Shown here one piece after another: positions 22,040 to 30,865 of a stretch of DNA of 52,546 bases. The number at the start of each line of letters is the position of its first letter. Position 1 is the stretch's first letter. The notes under the pieces were generated by a model that worked only from the letters and a program-made list of their open reading frames with translations, ran no database searches and was not told the origin of the DNA. Source of the stretch: Pseudoxanthomonas sp. (lineage in GTDB: Bacteria > Pseudomonadota > Gammaproteobacteria > Xanthomonadales > Xanthomonadaceae); the NCBI GenBank assembly GCA_017745195.1, contig JAGHZW010000213.1:17999-70544 (forward strand). The letters are read 5' to 3'. The position numbers were made by a program, and so were the translations under genes.

Positions 22040-23371
22040 TCAGGTCCGCAGGGCCTCGAGTTCGAGCTGGTGCTTCTTGCACAACCGGTAGACGGTCACC
22101 CGCGAAACCCGCAGCCGGCGCGCGCATTCGCTCACGTTGAAGCCGGTGTCGCGCAACGTGGTCAGGATCGCTTCGCGCTCGGCGTGCACGCGCCGGCCAT
22201 CGAGGCCGTCGCCGTCATCGGCGGAGACCGCCTGCTGCAGCTGGAGCGCCTTGGCGTCGATCAGTTCACCTTCGCTGACCACCGCCGCGCGGCGGACCCG
22301 GTTGAGCAGTTCGCGGACGTTTCCCGGCCAGCGATGCGCATGCAGCTGGCGCCGCGCGGTCGCGTCGAAGCCGCGCGCGCGCACCCGGTGCTGTTCGCGG
22401 AACTGGGCGAGGAAGTGCTTCGCCAGCAGTTCGACGTCGTTGCCGCGGTCGCGCAACGGCGGCATATGCAGCCGCAGAACGTCCAGGCGGTAGAACAGGT
22501 CCTGCCGGAAACGGCCCTGGGCAACCGCTTCCTCGAGGTCGACATGGGTGGCGGCGAGCACGCGTACATCGACCCGGATCGACTGCCGACTGCCGATCCG
22601 TTCGAGCGTGCCTTCCTGCAGCACGCGCAGCAGGTTGGTCTGCGCGTCCAGAGGCAGGTCACCGACCTCGTCAAGGAACACGGTGCCGCCATCGGCCGAT
22701 TCGAATAGGCCGATGCGGCGGGCCGATGCGCCAGTGAAGGCGCCACGTTCGTGGCCGAACAGTTCTGCCTGGACCAGGTTGGGCGGCAATGCGCCGCAGT
22801 TGATCGCGATGAACGGGCCGCCGCGGCGCGGCGAAAGTTCGTGCAGGGCCCTGGCCGCAAGTTCCTTGCCGGTCCCCGTTTCGCCGGTGACCAGCACCGG
22901 CAGGTCGACCGGGGCGAACTTGTTGAGGTTGGCGCGGACCTGCAGCAACGCGGGACTGTCGCCGATCAGGCAGTCGCCTTGCTGGGAGGACGGGCGGATG
23001 TGGTCGCCCTCGACGATCTGCTGCAGCCGGCGGATCTGCGACAGGTCCAGCGGCTCGTGCAGGGCGAGCAGGCAGTTGCCAGGAAGCTCGACGTCATCGC
23101 CGCTGTCTACCGCCGTGCACAGCGCGACCAGCGGAAGATCGGGATGACGGGAAAGAAGGTCGCGCATCTCCGCCAGCCAGGCCGGGTCGTTGCCGCGCAG
23201 GTCGACCAGCGCCGCGACCTGGTCGCCACCACGCAGGCCGATCCGCGCGCCACGCGCGTCTTCGACCACGCGCAGCTCCCAGCCTGCGGCGGCAAGCACC
23301 TCGCGCTCATGCGAGCCTGGATTGCCCAGCCAGATGATGCAGCGTTTGCGTATGTCGGGAACAGCCGCCAT
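22040..23371 (-). CDS. Sigma-54-dependent transcriptional activator (VpsR/FleQ-like)
   Basis: This 443-residue enhancer-binding protein has three parts. The N-terminal receiver-like domain (1-120, VAALVDLRGNDPAW) is atypical, like the degenerate domains of VpsR and FleQ. The AAA+ domain has Walker A GETGTGKE (163-170), GAFTGA (210-215) and Walker B VFLDEVGD (231-238). A Fis-type helix-turn-helix (NVSECARRLRVSRVTVYRLCKKHQL) is near the end. The start is the ATG at 23371, which has AGGAG seven bases upstream. It lies 54 bp convergent with the FapF-like gene, and the cluster has a sigma-54 promoter, so it is the likely activator. c-di-GMP control is possible by analogy only. Confidence 0.88.
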   Translation of the reverse strand: MAAVPDIRKRCIIWLGNPGSHEREVLAAAGWELRVVEDARGARIGLRGGDQVAALVDLRGNDPAWLAEMRDLLSRHPDLPLVALCTAVDSGDDVELPGNCLLALHEPLDLSQIRRLQQIVEGDHIRPSSQQGDCLIGDSPALLQVRANLNKFAPVDLPVLVTGETGTGKELAARALHELSPRRGGPFIAINCGALPPNLVQAELFGHERGAFTGASARRIGLFESADGGTVFLDEVGDLPLDAQTNLLRVLQEGTLERIGSRQSIRVDVRVLAATHVDLEEAVAQGRFRQDLFYRLDVLRLHMPPLRDRGNDVELLAKHFLAQFREQHRVRARGFDATARRQLHAHRWPGNVRELLNRVRRAAVVSEGELIDAKALQLQQAVSADDGDGLDGRRVHAEREAILTTLRDTGFNVSECARRLRVSRVTVYRLCKKHQLELEALRT

Positions 23372-23775
23372 GTCGTGCTCCTGGAATCCATCCGGGACGA
23401 CGAGGGCTTCACCGCCCTCGCGGACCCTGCGGACAGGCATCGAGAGCCTGCCAGCGTGCGATGACAACGATCTGAAATCGACGCAGGCGCCGCAGCCGCC
23501 CGGAGGGCGCCGCGAACGCGGGTCGTGTTCAGGCCCCTGGTCAGCGCGGACAGGCCCCGGGCTTGGGACGCGGGTGCGCGAACGCGCGCGCCGAACGAGC
23601 TTGGGCGCGCATGGCTGGAAGCGGAACGGCATTCGACTGCATGAGCAGATTCCCCCGAATCATGTTTCCGCAGGGACGGAAACAGTGGCACACCTCAGTA
23701 AAGAGGAGAACGCCGGATGGTGCTCGCGCAGGACACAGGCGCGTTCAGTTATGTGAGGGAAATAGGCCCTGCAAA
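23372..23775. other. Intergenic region upstream of the sigma-54 activator
   Basis: This 404-bp gap between the activator start and the 3' end of the esterase-cupin gene must contain the activator promoter. Apart from the palindrome at 23663-23684 I see no convincing gene; open frames across it lack ribosome-binding sites and family features. Confidence 0.5.
23663..23684. promoter_or_regulatory. Palindrome upstream of the activator gene
   Basis: TGTTTCCG (23663-23670) and CGGAAACA (23677-23684) form a perfect 8-bp inverted repeat with a 6-base spacer, about 290 bp before the activator start. Its arm TGTTTC recurs three times before the Fap-like operon, suggesting an operator of the activator, possibly for autoregulation. 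It could also form a hairpin. Confidence 0.5.
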
Positions 23776-24915
23776 TCACGAAGACGTAAGCGGATAGGCG
23801 ATAAGCAACACCAGGTCCGCGTCGCCCACCTGTTCGATCGCGTGCGTGCTGCCGGGACGGGTCAGCATCGCGTCGCCGGGCACGACGTCATGGACCTTCC
23901 CGTCGAGCACATAGCGTCCGCGGCCTTCGAGCACGTAATAGATTTCGTCCTTCTCGTGCAGGTGCAGGCCGATCCCCGCGCCCTTGTGCAACACGCGCTT
24001 GCGCATGACGAACGACAGTCCGGCCGCGTCGGCGAACAGCGGATAGGCGGTGGTGGCGCCGGCTCCGCCGTGTGGCCCGGGCTGGGCCTTGGCGTAGTCG
24101 CGTTCGTGGACGACCGACGATGGATTCTTCTGCGCGGCCAGGTCGGCACGCGCGCCCGCGGGCGCGCCGCAATCGGTGTCGCGGACCACGTGCGCCGCCA
24201 GCGCCGGATCGATCGCCTTCCAGTCGCGCACCACCAGGCAGGCGACCATGGTGGCGCCGGCGGCGCTGAAGTGAGTGTCGTCGCGCACACCGCGTTCGGG
24301 TACGTGTTCGAAGTACGCCTTCGACGGCTCGTCGCCGAGCACGCGCAACCAGTCCGTGCTGCCGGCATTGAGGTCGATCAGCGCGACCTGCTCGCGCGCG
24401 GCCAGCTCGCGCACGGCCTGGGTGTAGCGCGCATGGGTATCAAGCAGCGAGCCGAAGTCCCAGACCCGCCGCGACACCGGGGTCAGCAGAATGGGCGTGG
24501 CGCCACGCTCCCGCGCCGCGGCGACGTAGCGCATCAGCCACTGCGGATAAGCCTGCTCCGGCTCGTCGTAGCGGCGCGGGTCTTCGTACTTGGCGTCGTT
24601 GTGGCCGAACTGGATCAGCAGCACGTCGCCCTTGCGCAGCTCGCGAACGATCGGTTCCAGGCGACCTTCCTCGATGAAACTGCGCGAGCTGCGTCCACCG
24701 GCGGCATGGTTGCGGACTTCGAACCAGGCCGGGTCGAGGAAGCCCTGCAGCTGCTGGCCCCATCCGTTGCGCGGCGCGCGCTCGGGGCCGTACTCGGCGG
24801 CGGTGGAATCGCCGGCGATGAATACCCGGCGTGGTTCGGCGCTGGCATCACCGATACCGGCAATACCGGCCAGGCCGGCAAGGAACAGGACCAGCAATGG
24901 GAAGCGGACGGACAT
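23776..24915 (-). CDS. SGNH (rhamnogalacturonan acetylesterase-like) esterase fused to a cupin domain
   Basis: This exported protein of about 379 residues has a signal peptide (MSVRFPLLVLFLAGLAGIAG, cleavage near ASAEP). Residues 30-230 are a GDSL/SGNH hydrolase: GDSTAAEYG with the nucleophile Ser, NHAAGGRS, QFGHND and DDTHFS with the Asp/His pair, the pattern of CE12 rhamnogalacturonan acetylesterases. Residues 295-375 form a cupin: HLHEKDEIYYVLEG and GDAMLTRPGSTHAI supply typical metal ligands. KdgF, a small cupin, linearises unsaturated uronates in pectin pathways, so the fusion might couple deacetylation with that step, but KdgF is cytosolic and this protein is exported. The start is the ATG at 24915, set by the signal peptide. 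It ends the kduI-kduD operon. Confidence 0.82.
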   Translation of the reverse strand: MSVRFPLLVLFLAGLAGIAGIGDASAEPRRVFIAGDSTAAEYGPERAPRNGWGQQLQGFLDPAWFEVRNHAAGGRSSRSFIEEGRLEPIVRELRKGDVLLIQFGHNDAKYEDPRRYDEPEQAYPQWLMRYVAAARERGATPILLTPVSRRVWDFGSLLDTHARYTQAVRELAAREQVALIDLNAGSTDWLRVLGDEPSKAYFEHVPERGVRDDTHFSAAGATMVACLVVRDWKAIDPALAAHVVRDTDCGAPAGARADLAAQKNPSSVVHERDYAKAQPGPHGGAGATTAYPLFADAAGLSFVMRKRVLHKGAGIGLHLHEKDEIYYVLEGRGRYVLDGKVHDVVPGDAMLTRPGSTHAIEQVGDADLVLLIAYPLTSS

Positions 24916-25053
24916 GGCAAGGTCCCTCGCAAAAAAGAACGCCCCGCGACTGGCATGGCCGGGCGGGGCGGGGTGCTTGCGGCCGCGGGTGTGCGCGACG
25001 ACCGCGGCATCGGAACGGCGGCGGCATGGCACGCGCCGCCACTCCGGCATAGC

Positions 25054-25809
25054 TCAGCGCGCCAGCCAGCCGCCGTCGACCGGGATCACCGCGCCGTTGA
25101 TGTAGTCCGACGCGGTGCTGGCCAGGAACACGGCCGTGCCGCCGAGGTCGGCGGGCACGCCCCAGCGCCCGGCCGGGATGCGGTCGAGGATCGCCTTGCT
25201 GCGGTCTTCGTCGGCGCGCAGCTGCGCGGTGTTGTCGGTGGCCATGTAGCCCGGCGCGATCGCGTTGATGTTCACGCCCTTGGCCGCCCACTCGTTGGCC
25301 AGCAGGCGGGTGATGCCGGCGATGCCGCTCTTGGACGCGGTGTACGACGGCACGCGGATGCCGCCCTGGAACGACAGCATCGAGGCGATGTTGATGATCT
25401 TGCCGCGGCCCTGGGCGATGAAGTGCTTGCCCGCGGCCTGCGACATGAAGAACGCGGACTTGATGTTGACGTTCATGACGTCGTCCCAGTCCTTCTCCGA
25501 GAACTCGACCGCGTCGGCGCGGCGGATCAGGCCGGCGTTGTTGACCAGGATGTCGAGCCCGCCCAGGCCGGCGACGGTCTCGGCGACGATGCGCTCGACC
25601 GGCTCGATGCTGATCAGGTTGGCGTCGATGTTGAGGAAGCGGCGGCCCAGTGCCCGCACCTTCTCGCCGGTTTCGTCGGCAGGAACAATCCCCGCGCCGG
25701 CGATGTCGGCGCCCGCGGCGGCGAGCGCCAGCGCGATGCCCTGGCCCAGGCCGGTGTTGGCGCCGGTGACCAGCGCGACCTTGCCTTCCAGGCTGAACGG
25801 ATTCGTCAT
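25054..25809 (-). CDS. kduD: 2-dehydro-3-deoxy-D-gluconate 5-dehydrogenase KduD
   Basis: KduD reduces 2,5-diketo-3-deoxygluconate to 2-keto-3-deoxygluconate with NAD(P)H. It is a 251-residue short-chain dehydrogenase with the cofactor loop TGANTGLGQG, NNAGLIRR and the catalytic Tyr-Lys pair in YTASKSG; MTNPFSLEGKVALVTGA is the usual KduD N-terminus. It lies 67 bp downstream of kduI and upstream of the esterase-cupin gene on the same strand. Its substrate comes from KduI and its product goes to KdgK (45537). Confidence 0.93.
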   Translation of the reverse strand: MTNPFSLEGKVALVTGANTGLGQGIALALAAAGADIAGAGIVPADETGEKVRALGRRFLNIDANLISIEPVERIVAETVAGLGGLDILVNNAGLIRRADAVEFSEKDWDDVMNVNIKSAFFMSQAAGKHFIAQGRGKIINIASMLSFQGGIRVPSYTASKSGIAGITRLLANEWAAKGVNINAIAPGYMATDNTAQLRADEDRSKAILDRIPAGRWGVPADLGGTAVFLASTASDYINGAVIPVDGGWLAR

Positions 25810-25876
25810 GGTGTTCCCCTTCCTCTGCGTGCGGGTGTGGAGTGCGCCGCGCGTCGGCCGCGCGGCGCGTGAGCGC

Positions 25877-26725
25877 TTACTTCAGCTGGCAGATGTCCAG
25901 CACGTTCATGTCGGTGTAGTCCAGGTTCTCGCCGCCCATCGCCCAGATGAAGGCGTAGTTGGCGGTACCCGAACCCATGTGGATCGACCACGGCGGCGAG
26001 ACCACCGCCTCGTCGTTCTGCATGACGATGTGGCGCTGCTGGTCCGGCTGGCCCATGAAGTGGTAGACGCGGTCGTTGGCGCCGAGGTCGAAGTAGAAAT
26101 AGACCTCGCTGCGGCGGTCGTGCAGGTGCGGCGGCATGGTGTTCCAGACGCTGCCCGGCTTGAGCACGGTCAGGCCCAGCAGCAGCTGCGAGGACTGGCA
26201 GGTGGCCGGCACGATGAACTGGTAGATCGTGCGCTCGTTGCTGGTCTCCAGCGCGCCGCGCTCCAGCGCCACCGCGTCCTTGATCGACAGCTGCTTGGTC
26301 TCGAAGCGCGCGTGCGCCGGGGTCGAGGTCAGGTAGAACTTGGCCGGATTGGCGGCGTCGGCCGAAGCGAAGCTCACCTCTTCGCTGCCCATCGCCACGT
26401 ACAGGCCGTCCTTCGGGCCCAGGGTGTAGGCGGTGCCGTCGACGGTCACCGTGCCGGTGCCGCTGCCGACGTTGATCACGCCGAGCTCGCGACGCTCCAG
26501 AAATGCCTTCCCCGCGGCCGAGGCCGGTTCGGTCTGCTTAGGCAGCGACACGGTCTTGCCCACCGGCGCGGCGCCGCCGATCACGAAGCGCTCGTAGTGG
26601 GTGTAGTTCAGCCGCACTTCGTCGGCGGCAAACAGCTCGCCGATCAGGTACAGGTCGCGCAGCTCGTCGTTGCTCGCGCCCTGCATGACGCCGGGGTGGG
26701 TCGCGTAATAGGTCTTCTGGTACAT
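25877..26725 (-). CDS. kduI: 5-dehydro-4-deoxy-D-glucuronate isomerase KduI
   Basis: KduI converts 5-keto-4-deoxyuronate, formed from unsaturated uronic acids, to 2,5-diketo-3-deoxygluconate. The 282-residue cupin protein begins [20 protein letters not shown], and the zinc-binding segment [18 protein letters not shown] is typical. [24 protein letters not shown] is near the C-terminus. The start at ATG 26725 has GAGGAG upstream; the frame extends further without homology. A LacI-type operator lies about 80 bp upstream. KduI points to pectin- or glucuronan-type uronates rather than alginate. Confidence 0.95.
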   Translation of the reverse strand: MYQKTYYATHPGVMQGASNDELRDLYLIGELFAADEVRLNYTHYERFVIGGAAPVGKTVSLPKQTEPASAAGKAFLERRELGVINVGSGTGTVTVDGTAYTLGPKDGLYVAMGSEEVSFASADAANPAKFYLTSTPAHARFETKQLSIKDAVALERGALETSNERTIYQFIVPATCQSSQLLLGLTVLKPGSVWNTMPPHLHDRRSEVYFYFDLGANDRVYHFMGQPDQQRHIVMQNDEAVVSPPWSIHMGSGTANYAFIWAMGGENLDYTDMNVLDICQLK

Positions 26726-26805
26726 CGGTCGGCTCCTCGGGGCGGGGCGCGGTGCTGCTGGCGCGGGCCGCGGCATTGCGGTGGAAAGGCATTCTAGCGA
26801 ATGGC

Positions 26806-26820
26806 GGTAACCGGTGTCAT
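26806..26820. promoter_or_regulatory. LacI-type operator upstream of kduI
   Basis: GGTAACCGGTGTCAT (reverse complement ATGACACCGGTTACC) has a central CG and the ATGACACCG arm repeated at 31775, 42282, 45343 and 45455. It lies between the 3' end of the LacI gene and kduI, in the kduI promoter region. Confidence 0.78.
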
Positions 26821-26869
26821 ATCGCGGTGCGGCATGAAATCCGGCACTGCCCTGCCGGGTTGGCGGGAC

Positions 26870-27925
26870 TCAGGCGGGGGGCTGGCAGGAGTCGCGGACG
26901 ATCAGGTGCGGGCGGACGCTGGCCATCGGCACGGGCGCGCTGTCGGTGCGGATCAGCATGGTCGCGGCGATCCGGCCGGTGTCGCGGGTCTGGCGCCGCA
27001 CCGAGGTCAGCGATGGCCACAGCCGTGCGGCCAGCGGGCTGTCGTCGTAGCCGATCACCGACAGGTCGCGCGGGATGCTGATCCCGGCACGCATGGCGAC
27101 CTTGTAGACGCCGGCGGCCATCTCGTCGTTGCCGCAGAAGATCGCGGTCGGCCGGTTCTTGCCGGCCAGCAGCTTCTCGGCCGCGGCCACGCCGGACTCG
27201 AAGGTGTAGCTGGCCTCGATGATCCGCGACTTCGGCACTTCGATGCCGCGCCGGGCCAGCGTTTCGACGAAGCCCTCGGTGCGCTCGATCGCCGAGCCGT
27301 AGGCCAGCGGGCCGGTGATCAGGGCGATGTCGCGGTGGCCCAGGGTCAGCAGGTAGTCGGCCGCCTCGGCCGCGCCATCGCGGTCGTGGGTGACGATCAT
27401 CCGCCCGTCGGTGTCCTCGAAGCCGACCGGCACGATGCGGGTGTAGCGGCAGCTCATCTCGGCCAGCATGTCGGCCAGGTTCTGGTCTTCGGACGCGCGC
27501 GGAATCAGCATCACCCCGTGCAGCTTCTGCTGCTGGACGAAGCGGCGCACGCCGTCGATGTAGCCGGGGCTGCGCGTGTCGCAGGGATGCACGACCAGCT
27601 CGAAGCCCGACTCGCGCAGCGCGTCCAGCGCGCCGTACTGGATGTCGACGATGTACTGGGCGGTCGGGTTGTCGTAGACCATGCCGATCAGGAACGAACG
27701 GCGGAAGGCCAGGCCGCGCGCCAGCGGATCGGGCACGTAGCCGACTTCGCGCATCAGCGTCTCGACCTTCTCCCGGGTGTCCTTACGAACCAGCGGCGAG
27801 TGGTTGATGATCCGCGAGACGGTTTTCTTCGAGACGCCGGCCAGCCGGGCGATGTCGTTGATCGTGGCCGCCTTGCCCTTGGGCAGGCGGTCGGCCGGTG
27901 GTGCGGAAGAAGGACGCGCGGGCAT
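26870..27925 (-). CDS. LacI-family transcriptional regulator (KdgR-like)
   Basis: This 351-residue regulator has an N-terminal LacI helix-turn-helix (ATINDIARLAGVSKKTVSRIIN) and the hinge helix DPLARGLA, which reads the minor groove at a central CG. A periplasmic-binding-type sugar domain follows (SFLIGMVYDNP, FCGNDEMAAGVYK, LSVIGYDDSPLAARLWPSLTSVRR). The operator copies around it have the symmetric form expected for a LacI protein. It sits between kduI-kduD and the TRAP transporter, so 2-keto-3-deoxygluconate or a related keto-deoxy sugar acid is the likely inducer. It may be co-transcribed with dctM, 97 bp upstream. Confidence 0.9.
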   Translation of the reverse strand: MPARPSSAPPADRLPKGKAATINDIARLAGVSKKTVSRIINHSPLVRKDTREKVETLMREVGYVPDPLARGLAFRRSFLIGMVYDNPTAQYIVDIQYGALDALRESGFELVVHPCDTRSPGYIDGVRRFVQQQKLHGVMLIPRASEDQNLADMLAEMSCRYTRIVPVGFEDTDGRMIVTHDRDGAAEAADYLLTLGHRDIALITGPLAYGSAIERTEGFVETLARRGIEVPKSRIIEASYTFESGVAAAEKLLAGKNRPTAIFCGNDEMAAGVYKVAMRAGISIPRDLSVIGYDDSPLAARLWPSLTSVRRQTRDTGRIAATMLIRTDSAPVPMASVRPHLIVRDSCQPPA

Positions 27926-28022
27926 CGGGAGGGTCGGCGGAAGGGTCGGTCGATTCTAGCCGGAGCGGCGGGGTCGTTGTCCCCCCGGGGACAAACCCGG
28001 GGATCTGCGGAAAGCGTGCCGG

Positions 28023-29306
28023 TCAGGCGCGCAGCACCGCCGGCAGCCACAGCGACAGCTGGGGGAACAGGGCCACGATCAGCAGCACGATCAGCGCGGC
28101 CAGCCAGAACGGCCAGATCGTGCGCATGCTCTGGGCCACGGTGATGTTGCCGATCGAGGTGCCGATGAACAGCACCGAGCCCACCGGCGGGGTGATCAGG
28201 CCGAGCCCGCCGGCCAGGATCATCACCAGGCCGAAGTGGATCGGGTCGACTCCGTAGGCCTTGACCACCGGCAGGAAGATCGGCGTGCAGATCAGGATCT
28301 TCGGCGCCAGGTCCATGAACATGCCCAGCACCAGCAGGATCGCCACGACCATCAGCAGCACCGTGGTCTGGCTGTCGGCGACCGACTTGAGGAAGTCCAC
28401 CGCCGCCGCCGGCACCTGCAGGTAGGCCAGCAGCCAGCCGAACACCGCCGCGGTCGCGATCACGAACAGGATCACGCCGGTGGTGCGCGCGGCGTGGACC
28501 ACGGCGGCGCGGAACTCGGCCCAGCGCAGCTGCCGGTACAGGACGACGGTGACCAGCAGCGCGTAGACGACCGCTATCGCGGCCGACTCGACCGCGGTGA
28601 AGATGCCGGCGCGGATGCCGACGAAGATCAGCAGGATCAGGCCCAGGCCCGGCAATGCGGTGAGCAGGCGCAGCGCCACCGCGCGCCAGCCGGGGAACAC
28701 TTCGGTGCCGTAGCCGCGGTAGCGGGCCACCGCATAGCCGGTGATCATCATCGCCACGGTCATCAGCAGCGCCGGGATGATGCCCGCGGCGAACAGGTCG
28801 GCGATCGACAGGCCGCCACCGGCCGCGGCCGAGAACAGGATCAGGTTGTGCGAAGGCGGCACCAGCAGCGCGACCAGCGCCGCGGTCATGCACACGTTCA
28901 CCGCGTAGTCGCGCTCGTAGCCGCGGTTGATCATCTGCGGGATCATCGTGCCGCCGACCGCCGAGACGTCGGCCAGCGCCGAACCGGACACGCCGCCGAA
29001 GAACAGCGAAGACAGCACGCTGACCTGGCCCAGGCCGCCGCGCATGCGCCCGACCAGGGCCGCGGCGAGCGCGATCAGCCGTTCGGAGATGCCGCCGCGC
29101 AGCATCAGTTCGCCGGCGAAGATAAACAGCGGGATCGCGATCAGCGACACCGAGCCGCCGCCGGCGGAAATCTGCTGGACCAGCACGATCGACGGCACGT
29201 CCAGGTAGAACAGGGTGGCCAGCGAAGCCACCGCAAGCGAGAAGGCGACCGGAACGCCGAGCAGCAGGAGCAGGACGAACAGCCCCAGGAGGATGGCGAT
29301 GGCCAT
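28023..29306 (-). CDS. dctM: TRAP transporter large permease (DctM)
   Basis: This 427-residue inner-membrane protein has about 12 hydrophobic segments and is the sodium-driven translocating subunit of a tripartite ATP-independent transporter. GGSVSLIAIPLFIFAGELMLRGGIS, LFFGGVSGSALADVSAVGGTMIP and DPIHFGLVMILAGGLGLITPPVG are DctM signatures. It is downstream of dctQ with a 3-bp gap. In this setting it probably imports an oligo- or monomeric (keto-deoxy) uronate. Confidence 0.94.
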   Translation of the reverse strand: MAIAILLGLFVLLLLLGVPVAFSLAVASLATLFYLDVPSIVLVQQISAGGGSVSLIAIPLFIFAGELMLRGGISERLIALAAALVGRMRGGLGQVSVLSSLFFGGVSGSALADVSAVGGTMIPQMINRGYERDYAVNVCMTAALVALLVPPSHNLILFSAAAGGGLSIADLFAAGIIPALLMTVAMMITGYAVARYRGYGTEVFPGWRAVALRLLTALPGLGLILLIFVGIRAGIFTAVESAAIAVVYALLVTVVLYRQLRWAEFRAAVVHAARTTGVILFVIATAAVFGWLLAYLQVPAAAVDFLKSVADSQTTVLLMVVAILLVLGMFMDLAPKILICTPIFLPVVKAYGVDPIHFGLVMILAGGLGLITPPVGSVLFIGTSIGNITVAQSMRTIWPFWLAALIVLLIVALFPQLSLWLPAVLRA

Positions 29307-29309
29307 GGA

Positions 29310-29834
29310 TCAGGCTTCCTTGTTGCGCGCGGACTGCAGGACCAGCCACGCCTTGTTCAGGGCGAACACGCAGATCAGCGCACCGCCAATGGACAGCGGC
29401 AGGTAGTTGATGCTCTGCGGCATCGACGCGCCGGCGGCCTTGATGTCCAGCCCGTCGAGCAGCAGCACGCCGGACCAGCCGGCGATCAGCATGCCGACGC
29501 CGGCCATCAGCAACGGGCGGGCCACGTCCAGCACCCGGCGCACGCTGCGCGGCAGCTGCTCGGCCAGCAGGTAGAAGCCGAAGTGGCGGCCGGTGTGCAC
29601 GCCGGTGGCGGCACCCAGGCTCATCGCCGTGCTCAGCAGCAGCAGGGTGACCGGCTCGGTCCAGCTGGGCGAATCGTTGATCACGTAGCGCGCGAACACC
29701 TGCCAGCCCTGCACCACCACCAGCCCGACCAGCGCGGTGGCGGCAATGGCGATGGCGATGCCGGCGAGGCGGTCGAGCAGGCGTTGCGCGGGACTGTGGA
29801 CGACGGGAACGGCGGGCTCGCTGGTATGACTCAT
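29310..29834 (-). CDS. dctQ: TRAP transporter small permease (DctQ)
   Basis: This 174-residue protein has four membrane helices (IAIAIAATALVGLVVVQGW, TLLLLSTAMSLGAATGV, PLLMAGVGMLIAGWSGVLL and LPLSIGGALICVFALNKAW). The motif WQVFARYVINDSPSWTEP is characteristic of DctQ. It lies 11 bp after dctP and 3 bp before dctM, a compact dctP-dctQ-dctM unit. The ATG at 29834 is set by homology; the frame continues upstream in a non-coding reading. Confidence 0.92.
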   Translation of the reverse strand: MSHTSEPAVPVVHSPAQRLLDRLAGIAIAIAATALVGLVVVQGWQVFARYVINDSPSWTEPVTLLLLSTAMSLGAATGVHTGRHFGFYLLAEQLPRSVRRVLDVARPLLMAGVGMLIAGWSGVLLLDGLDIKAAGASMPQSINYLPLSIGGALICVFALNKAWLVLQSARNKEA

Positions 29835-29845
29835 GGGGACTCGGC

Positions 29846-30865
29846 TCAGGCGAGGTCGCGGATGCGACGGTACAGCGCTTCGATCTCGGGAACGCGGTGG
29901 TATTCGTCCAGCAGTGGCTGCGCCGCCTTGCGGAACGCGGCCAGGTCGACGTCGTTGATCTTGATGCCGTGCTCGATCACCGCCTTGCGCGCCACGCCAT
30001 CCGACTCGTCCCACTTGGCGCGCATCAGCGGCACCGACTCGCGCGCCACGCGTAGCAGCAGCTCGCGGTCGGCGGGCGACAGCGACATGAAGCTGGCGCG
30101 CGACATCAGCAGCACGTCCGGCGCGTACGAGTGCCGGGTTTCCGACCAGTACTTCGCGGCTTCGAAGTGGCGGCTGGAGTGGAAACTGCGCATGTTGTTC
30201 TCGGCGCCATCGATCATGTGCGTTTCCATCGCCGAGAAGGTCTCGCCCAGCGACATCGGCGTCGGATTGGCGCCGAGCAGGCGGACCAGCTCGATGAAGA
30301 TGTCCGAGGCCGCCACGCGCATCTTCATGCCGTGCAGGTCCTTCGGCTCCACGATCGGGTGCTTGGTGTTGTAGAAGCAGCGCGCGCCGGAGTCGTAGAT
30401 GGCCAGGCCGACCAGCTCGCGGGTCTCGAAGCTGCGCAGCACCTCGTCGCCGACGTCGCCGTCGATGACCCGGCGCAGGTGCTCGACCGAATCGAATACG
30501 TACGGCAGGCACAGCGCCTGGGTCAGCGGGAAGGCGTTGTTGAGCGCGCCGGAGAACACCCGGGTGATGTCGATCACGCCGTAGCGGGCCATGTCGATGG
30601 CTTCCGACTCGCGGCCGAGCTGGCCGGAGTGGTACAGGCGCAGCTTCAGCCGGCCACCGGTCTCGCGTTCGAGGGTCTGCCCGATCCAGCGCACCGCTTC
30701 GACGGTCGGGTAGTCGGTGACGTGCACGTCGCTGGCGGTGAGCACGCGATGCCCTGCGTCGTCGATCTTGTCCGAGCCGGCGAAGGCACGCCCGCTCATG
30801 GCCAGCGGCAGCGCGCAGGCGCTGGCGCCGCCGAGCAGCAGCCGGCGCCGGGTCAGGCCGCTCAT
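29846..30865 (-). CDS. dctP: TRAP transporter substrate-binding protein (DctP)
   Basis: This 339-residue periplasmic binding protein has an Arg-rich signal (MSGLTRRRLLLGGASACALPLA). Typical DctP features include LKLRLYHSGQLGRESEAIDMAR, PYVFDSVEHLRRVIDG and the substrate-binding region GMKMRVAASDIFIELVRLLGANPTPMSLGETFSAM. The conserved Arg in KMRV normally binds the substrate carboxylate, in line with a uronate ligand. The start overlaps the stop of the hydratase-like gene (ATGA), so the genes are coupled. Confidence 0.93.
   Translation of the reverse strand: MSGLTRRRLLLGGASACALPLAMSGRAFAGSDKIDDAGHRVLTASDVHVTDYPTVEAVRWIGQTLERETGGRLKLRLYHSGQLGRESEAIDMARYGVIDITRVFSGALNNAFPLTQALCLPYVFDSVEHLRRVIDGDVGDEVLRSFETRELVGLAIYDSGARCFYNTKHPIVEPKDLHGMKMRVAASDIFIELVRLLGANPTPMSLGETFSAMETHMIDGAENNMRSFHSSRHFEAAKYWSETRHSYAPDVLLMSRASFMSLSPADRELLLRVARESVPLMRAKWDESDGVARKAVIEHGIKINDVDLAAFRKAAQPLLDEYHRVPEIEALYRRIRDLA

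Noticed and set aside
24472-24485. CGACACCGGGGTCA inside the esterase-cupin gene as a further LacI operator.
   Set aside because: It is two bases shorter between the arms than the real sites, lacks the AT start and lies deep in coding sequence.
25054-26725. kduI and kduD as part of an alginate pathway.
   Set aside because: Alginate catabolism uses a DEH reductase instead of KduI/KduD, and no alginate lyase is present.
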